A stretch of 64,000 bases of DNA from contig NC_134373.1 of the NCBI RefSeq assembly GCF_035582795.1, positions 15,646,001 through 15,710,000 of the forward strand. Direction: 5' to 3'. Below, piece by piece: positions 59,601 to 64,000 of this stretch. Position 1 is the stretch's first letter. Every line of letters begins with the position of its first letter. The position numbers and the translations under genes are program-made. A model generated the notes under the pieces. That model was not told the DNA's origin, made no database searches, and saw only the letters and a program-made list of their open reading frames with translations. The stretch is from Mycteria americana (Eukaryota; Chordata; Aves; Ciconiiformes; Ciconiidae).

Positions 59601-62219
59601 AAGCTTTTTGTTACCCACACTTTTTATGTGCTTGCCCATCTTTTTCAGAATGCTAGTTGGTGACTTGTCAAAGTTACTTGAAAGCACTGAGGGCTTTTCC
59701 AAGACTGTGGCCACTATATTTTCCAAGGAGGAGTAGAATAGAGTTATTCTCCACCAGGTGCAGAACTGGACAAGGAATTCTAAGAAAGACACATTTCTCT
59801 TCACCCTTATGACCCTCCTGTGGCAGGCTCAGCTTGAAGAAGAGGTTGCTACCAGCCCATCTTGATTCATATCCAGTTGCCTTTTTATCCAAAGCTAAGC
59901 AACTGCTAACCTGCAGAAGAAAGCCCTGCTCTGAAACTAAAAGTTTTGGGGACAGAGTCATTTAACTCCACCGCCACATAACCCATTCTTTGTTGCATCC
60001 TGAGTAGTCTCTGAAAAGAAATTTGACAGGCCTGGTTTCATTTGCCTCACCAAAGATTGCAGTCTGCTATTGATCCTGGGTTGTTTCATGAAGAACTGTG
60101 CACTTTGTCTTTAGGTTTGTAGAAGGTCAGTTTTTCACTCAAGTAAAGATATTTTGGGCTAAGTACATGGCAGTCAGGTTCCTGTAATGTATGTATTTGC
60201 AGAGGCATTTGTGTGTCATGATTGTGTGTTAAATCTGTATCATGATCAAGGTAGGAATTTTGCAACTGGTCTGACAAGTTGCATCATTCTAAATTAGCAT
60301 AAACAGCAATAAACCAGGCTATTAAATACCTTTGTATAAGTAATGTATGCAGCAGTGTTTGTCTTTGGCATGTTGCTGGCATGTTTTGAAGAGACACCTC
60401 TTTACCTCCTTTCGATGTTATATAGCCATATGATGAAACTATGTATTCTGGGGAAAAATGACATCAGAAGAATTTACTAGCATCTTTCACAATACTGAAT
60501 TTGTGGAGGATTTTATTGGCCAAATTTACTGCACAGAAAAATTTTAAACATTTTGGCCGTTTGTTGTTCTGTTTTTTCATAATAAGAAAGAGAAAGTTAC
60601 ATTTCTCTTCAAAATGACAAATCTCGTAGATTTTTAGCTATCCTGTAACCTTTGCTCTGATTCCCCAGGAGGGCCATTTCCTCACTGTTTTCTGATGCCT
60701 TCTTTCATATATGTGCTAGAGAGGCAATGTAAGTTTGTTACCTACTCTGACAAATGACATGAGGGAGAAAAGCCTTCTCAGAAGGCATGTTTTAACTTTG
60801 GCAACTCCAGATTAATTTGAGAGTGTGTCAAAATTATGATGATTGATTCCAAGATATCCAGGAAGGAGGGTATATGTTGGTAAATTCATAATAATGGATT
60901 TCTTTGTTGGGTTTGGGCTTGAAATAAAAGCATATGCATTGATTGTTTCCCTGAAAAATAATATACCTAGGGGCCAGAGGTCACAGTAGCTGAGCTTTCT
61001 TCAGGCTCCCTGTCAAACTCTAGCTTTCACAAATGGTCCAGACAGTGTGCTTTAGAGATGCCGAGATACATAGAAATAATCTGTGCCTTGTTCTGGTAAG
61101 AAGAAAATTGTATGTTGGTCTCATTAGCAAGTATCACTCTGTTTTGCAGTAGCAGGTGACAAAATGTGGGGGGGGGGGAATCTGTTAAATTCAAAGGCCA
61201 TGAGTTTCCCAATAGCAACTGCATCACCATCTAAAAGCAAAGGCCCTCCTTTAACTCTGTCCTTCAATGCGTGACAATTCTCAGTTTCCCTTTGCGCAAG
61301 ATATACAAGAGCTGCTGTATTGATGGGGTTGAATAGATTTGTCCATGTGTAATAGCTGCCTGGGGGAAAGTGCTATGTTTCAGGTCTTTAAAAATATAAA
61401 TCTGTACTTAGCCATGCAGAGACATACCAAGGCTAGATACTGGTAAGGCTCTGAATACTGTTTCCCTATCCTGAACTTTTTCTCCTCCTTTGTAACAAAC
61501 AATTTCTTCGTCACTGATATGATCTCTTTCCTGATGAGGAATCAGCCCCCCCTCAAAATACAAACATCCTGCTGGCAGCAATTAAGAACCATGTTCTGCA
61601 GATCACAAGTTTTAACCCTGTTGTTCTGATACCAATTCTAGAAACTCTGCTTCTTCCCAGGCATCGTGCTGTCAATGCCGTAGTGTTCCTCCCTCAGTAA
61701 AGGACCAACATAATGAAGTTTTTTCATAATGGCAAAAAACTGTGGCAATATGCTTTAGAGCCTTCAAATCCCATGTCCTAGGGGGGGTTGCCATTTTTCA
61801 TGGGCAAAGAATTTGATCTATGAACCAAAGGCCCAGAGGCTTCACTTTTATGCACACCAGATCACCCTCTCCAGTGTAGACTGCTCAAGTCTACATTGTC
61901 TTCCCCCTCATGAAACTGAAATAACCCCAGTAACCTCGGTAACTGTTAGAATGGGGCACTATGAAAATATAGGCCACCAACTTTGTGCCTGTAAATCTTT
62001 TACCAAAAGCTGGTAGACATTGTTCGTCCTCAAATTAGTGATATCCTTCCTGTTCTGGAATTATTGCAAAAAAAAAAAACCAAGCCAGTATGTATCTCCC
62101 TGTCTCCTCATATACTCAGAATTATAAATAATATAATTTTCTGACTTTTCCAGGTCTTTTATTTGGAGCATAAACCAGAAATGATTGTTTATATGTCATC
62201 CAGAACAGATTGATTATAA
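53601..62219. other. Unannotated non-coding stretch
   Basis: No gene or interspersed repeat recognised over more than 8 kb. Simple tracts include a purine-rich run at 56980-57028, an 11-G run at 61168-61178 and an A-run at about 62068-62080. Open frames are all about 100 codons or fewer. Confidence 0.5.
56980..57028. repeat. Purine-rich low-complexity tract
   Basis: G/A-only tract with repeated GGGAAAAAGG-type units. Confidence 0.85.
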
Positions 62220-62297
62220 TAATGTATATGTGCATATGTGTGTATATACAATACTAATTATACAGTATATATAGTATTTATCTATATATAATATAAG
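62220..62297. repeat. TA/TG-rich low-complexity tract
   Basis: Alternating pyrimidine-purine DNA (TATATG, TGTGTATATA, TATATATAG) of microsatellite origin. Confidence 0.85.
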
Positions 62298-64000
62298 ACA
62301 CTGATTATAATTATTTCCTTATCATCTGTAACTCTAGTGCACACAAGTGGCATCTATACTGAAGTTTTCAACCATCATTCAACCCAGTTCTCAGAAGCCA
62401 AAACCACATATGCATCTAAGCAGTTTTTAGAACAACAATACCATCTACAACTAGGACATCTCAAAGGCCACTCTGTGCTGTCTGCATCCTTCTCACCCAG
62501 ACAGAGACAAGGAGATGCCAGCAATCACGGCTATGGCTGCATAATATCTGATGTTATTCACTAGCTTTGCTCACTGAGGAAATCTTTCACATCTTTTCAC
62601 ATACTAAAGATCCACATATACCAGGATGAAAACACTCTTGGACTACATGGGAGCACCACACATTAAAAACCAAACAAACAGGACCTTTATTTCATTGGGA
62701 GAAACCATGTCAATATTGCCCTGCACAGGGTTTTGAAAATATTTGATGTTATTGTGCATTGACTTTTTTTACCACATTATTCCAATTCCTCATTTTTGGT
62801 CATTCTTATAAGTGTGTACCATCACATCTCCAGTCAGCATAAAATACACAGAGATGGTTGCAAAACACGGATTATTGACTGTGTTATCCTAAGTCCGCTG
62901 GACACCTTCTCTTTTTATGGATGAGAATATTACAGGGCATAGAGTCGGTAATGCCTTGCTCCCACTTCCCACTGCTCAGATTGTTTTCACATGGGTAGTT
63001 GGTCCTGAATGGGGACACCTGCCCTGCCCTTCTTCCAGGAGAGCACCCCTGCCCTGAGAGACTCCCCGCTTTCACTGACTGCATCCATGGAGGGGACCCA
63101 CAGGTGGAAAACCCATACTGCAGGAGGCAGGGAAATAGCTAGAGCAGAGTAGCCCATCACATACAAGCCTGAATATAATTATGGGAGACGCAAATATATC
63201 TTGGGGCCCAGAATATATTAAGGTGCTCTGAACCGACCTGTCATTGCAGGGGGAAGGGTCTGTGCCATAGGGCTGCTTGTCTTAGGAGTAATTTCTTACG
63301 ATGGGGACCTTGCCATGGCAGCTGTACCTCCACTGCTACAATGATCAGGGATATCTCAGGAGAGAGGGAACAAAGTTATCTGCTTCAGCTTTCAGCTCAG
63401 TTTGGCAGTAGGATTAGGGGTGTCTATGAGCTGTAAGAGGAAAGGAGTGGTGAGCCTGTGGAGCATGGCAGTTCTAGGCGGACCTTGTTCCTCTGCTAGC
63501 TGTGCTGCGTTAGCCAAATTCAGGAGCTTGATTCCTGCTTTGCCTCCTGTTTGCTCCAGTTTCAGATGTCCACGGGAGTCACTGAAGTCCTTAATCATGC
63601 AGCTTGAATTCTTGCTACGGAACTCCTTCCCATCAGCAGCGGTACTCTGAGTTGCCAGTATCTGAGGGAAGAGTACTGAGCTGTGAAACTGGAGAGAAGA
63701 ATTTGCTGTGGGCTATTTGGGATCTTTTTGAGTTCCCAAGGGAAGCTCGCAGGCTTTTTGTTGATTGTGATGAGGAAGCAAGTTTTTAGTTCTGCACGGT
63801 ACCCATATTGTTTGCGCCTGAAGTAAGTGGACTCCAGTTGCCCTTGATACACCCATCACAGTTTGTACTTTGTGGTAAACAGGTTTTGACACACAGTTGT
63901 TTGTAGTCAAAAGGTGAAGGTCAAGATCAAAGCTGGATGTCGGTGCCCTATCAGCTCACGTGTAATGAGGGCACACTCACTGTGGCTTTGCAGTACACAC
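62298..64000. other. Unannotated non-coding stretch
   Basis: No gene or repeat recognised. Overlapping frames at 63392-63910 on both strands have no known content. Confidence 0.45.

Noticed and set aside
1..64000. tRNA, rRNA, CRISPR arrays, bacterial operons, telomere-like repeats
   Set aside because: None seen on reading: no paired A/B boxes with a cloverleaf, no spaced direct-repeat array, no TTAGGG array. Gene density and CpG depletion exclude prokaryotic DNA.

Overview
The window reads as vertebrate nuclear DNA from a bird. The strongest evidence is CR1 retrotransposon tails ending in the avian ATTCTATG octamer (near 9838-9861 and, inverted, near 16330). Also present are the start of an avian endogenous-retrovirus-type LTR (11870) and a background of older amniote repeats. 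That LTR type is one I associate with neoavian genomes, so a non-galliform bird is more likely than a chicken; this is inference. The DNA is AT-leaning and CpG-poor, with no prokaryotic gene density, operons or ribosome-binding sites.

I recognise no host protein-coding gene, exon, tRNA, rRNA or CRISPR array. The longest open frames (about 160-175 codons) lack recognisable domains, and several lie over repeats: the 11-bp minisatellite at 1632-1766, CR1 copies, or a palindromic repeat near 15169. The only recognisable protein remnants are C-terminal pieces of CR1 ORF2 at 9309-9590 (+), 16842-17111 (-) and 16518-16778 (-). The window is best read as an intergenic region or a very long intron.

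Layout. 1-9.2 kb: unique-looking DNA with a minisatellite and a MIR-like scrap. 9.2-12.9 kb: a 5'-truncated CR1, an LTR fragment carrying a 26-bp internal duplication, then a compact CpG island at 12640-12856. 14-19 kb: small SINE-like scraps, a minus-strand CR1, an ancient CR1-family piece and an AT-rich block with homeodomain-type motifs. 21-29 kb: further motif-rich AT blocks and several old minus-strand CR1/L3-like pieces. 31-39 kb: a palindromic MITE-like repeat, more old CR1 pieces and, at about 37.16-37.41 kb, an RFX X-box, a SOX site and a homeodomain palindrome close together. 42-49 kb: short tandem duplications, an inverted SOX-type pair, an ancient CR1 piece and a CpG-richer patch near 48.36-48.74 kb with a CTCF-like motif and three nuclear-receptor half-sites. 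49-64 kb: almost featureless apart from simple repeats and a small CpG-containing hairpin cluster at 53.5 kb.

No genes here can be said to work together. The biology that can be supported is repeat history plus candidate cis-regulatory DNA. All counts were made by eye, and repeat family names come from recall of consensus sequences, not from a search. I did not find evidence for a new multi-gene system.
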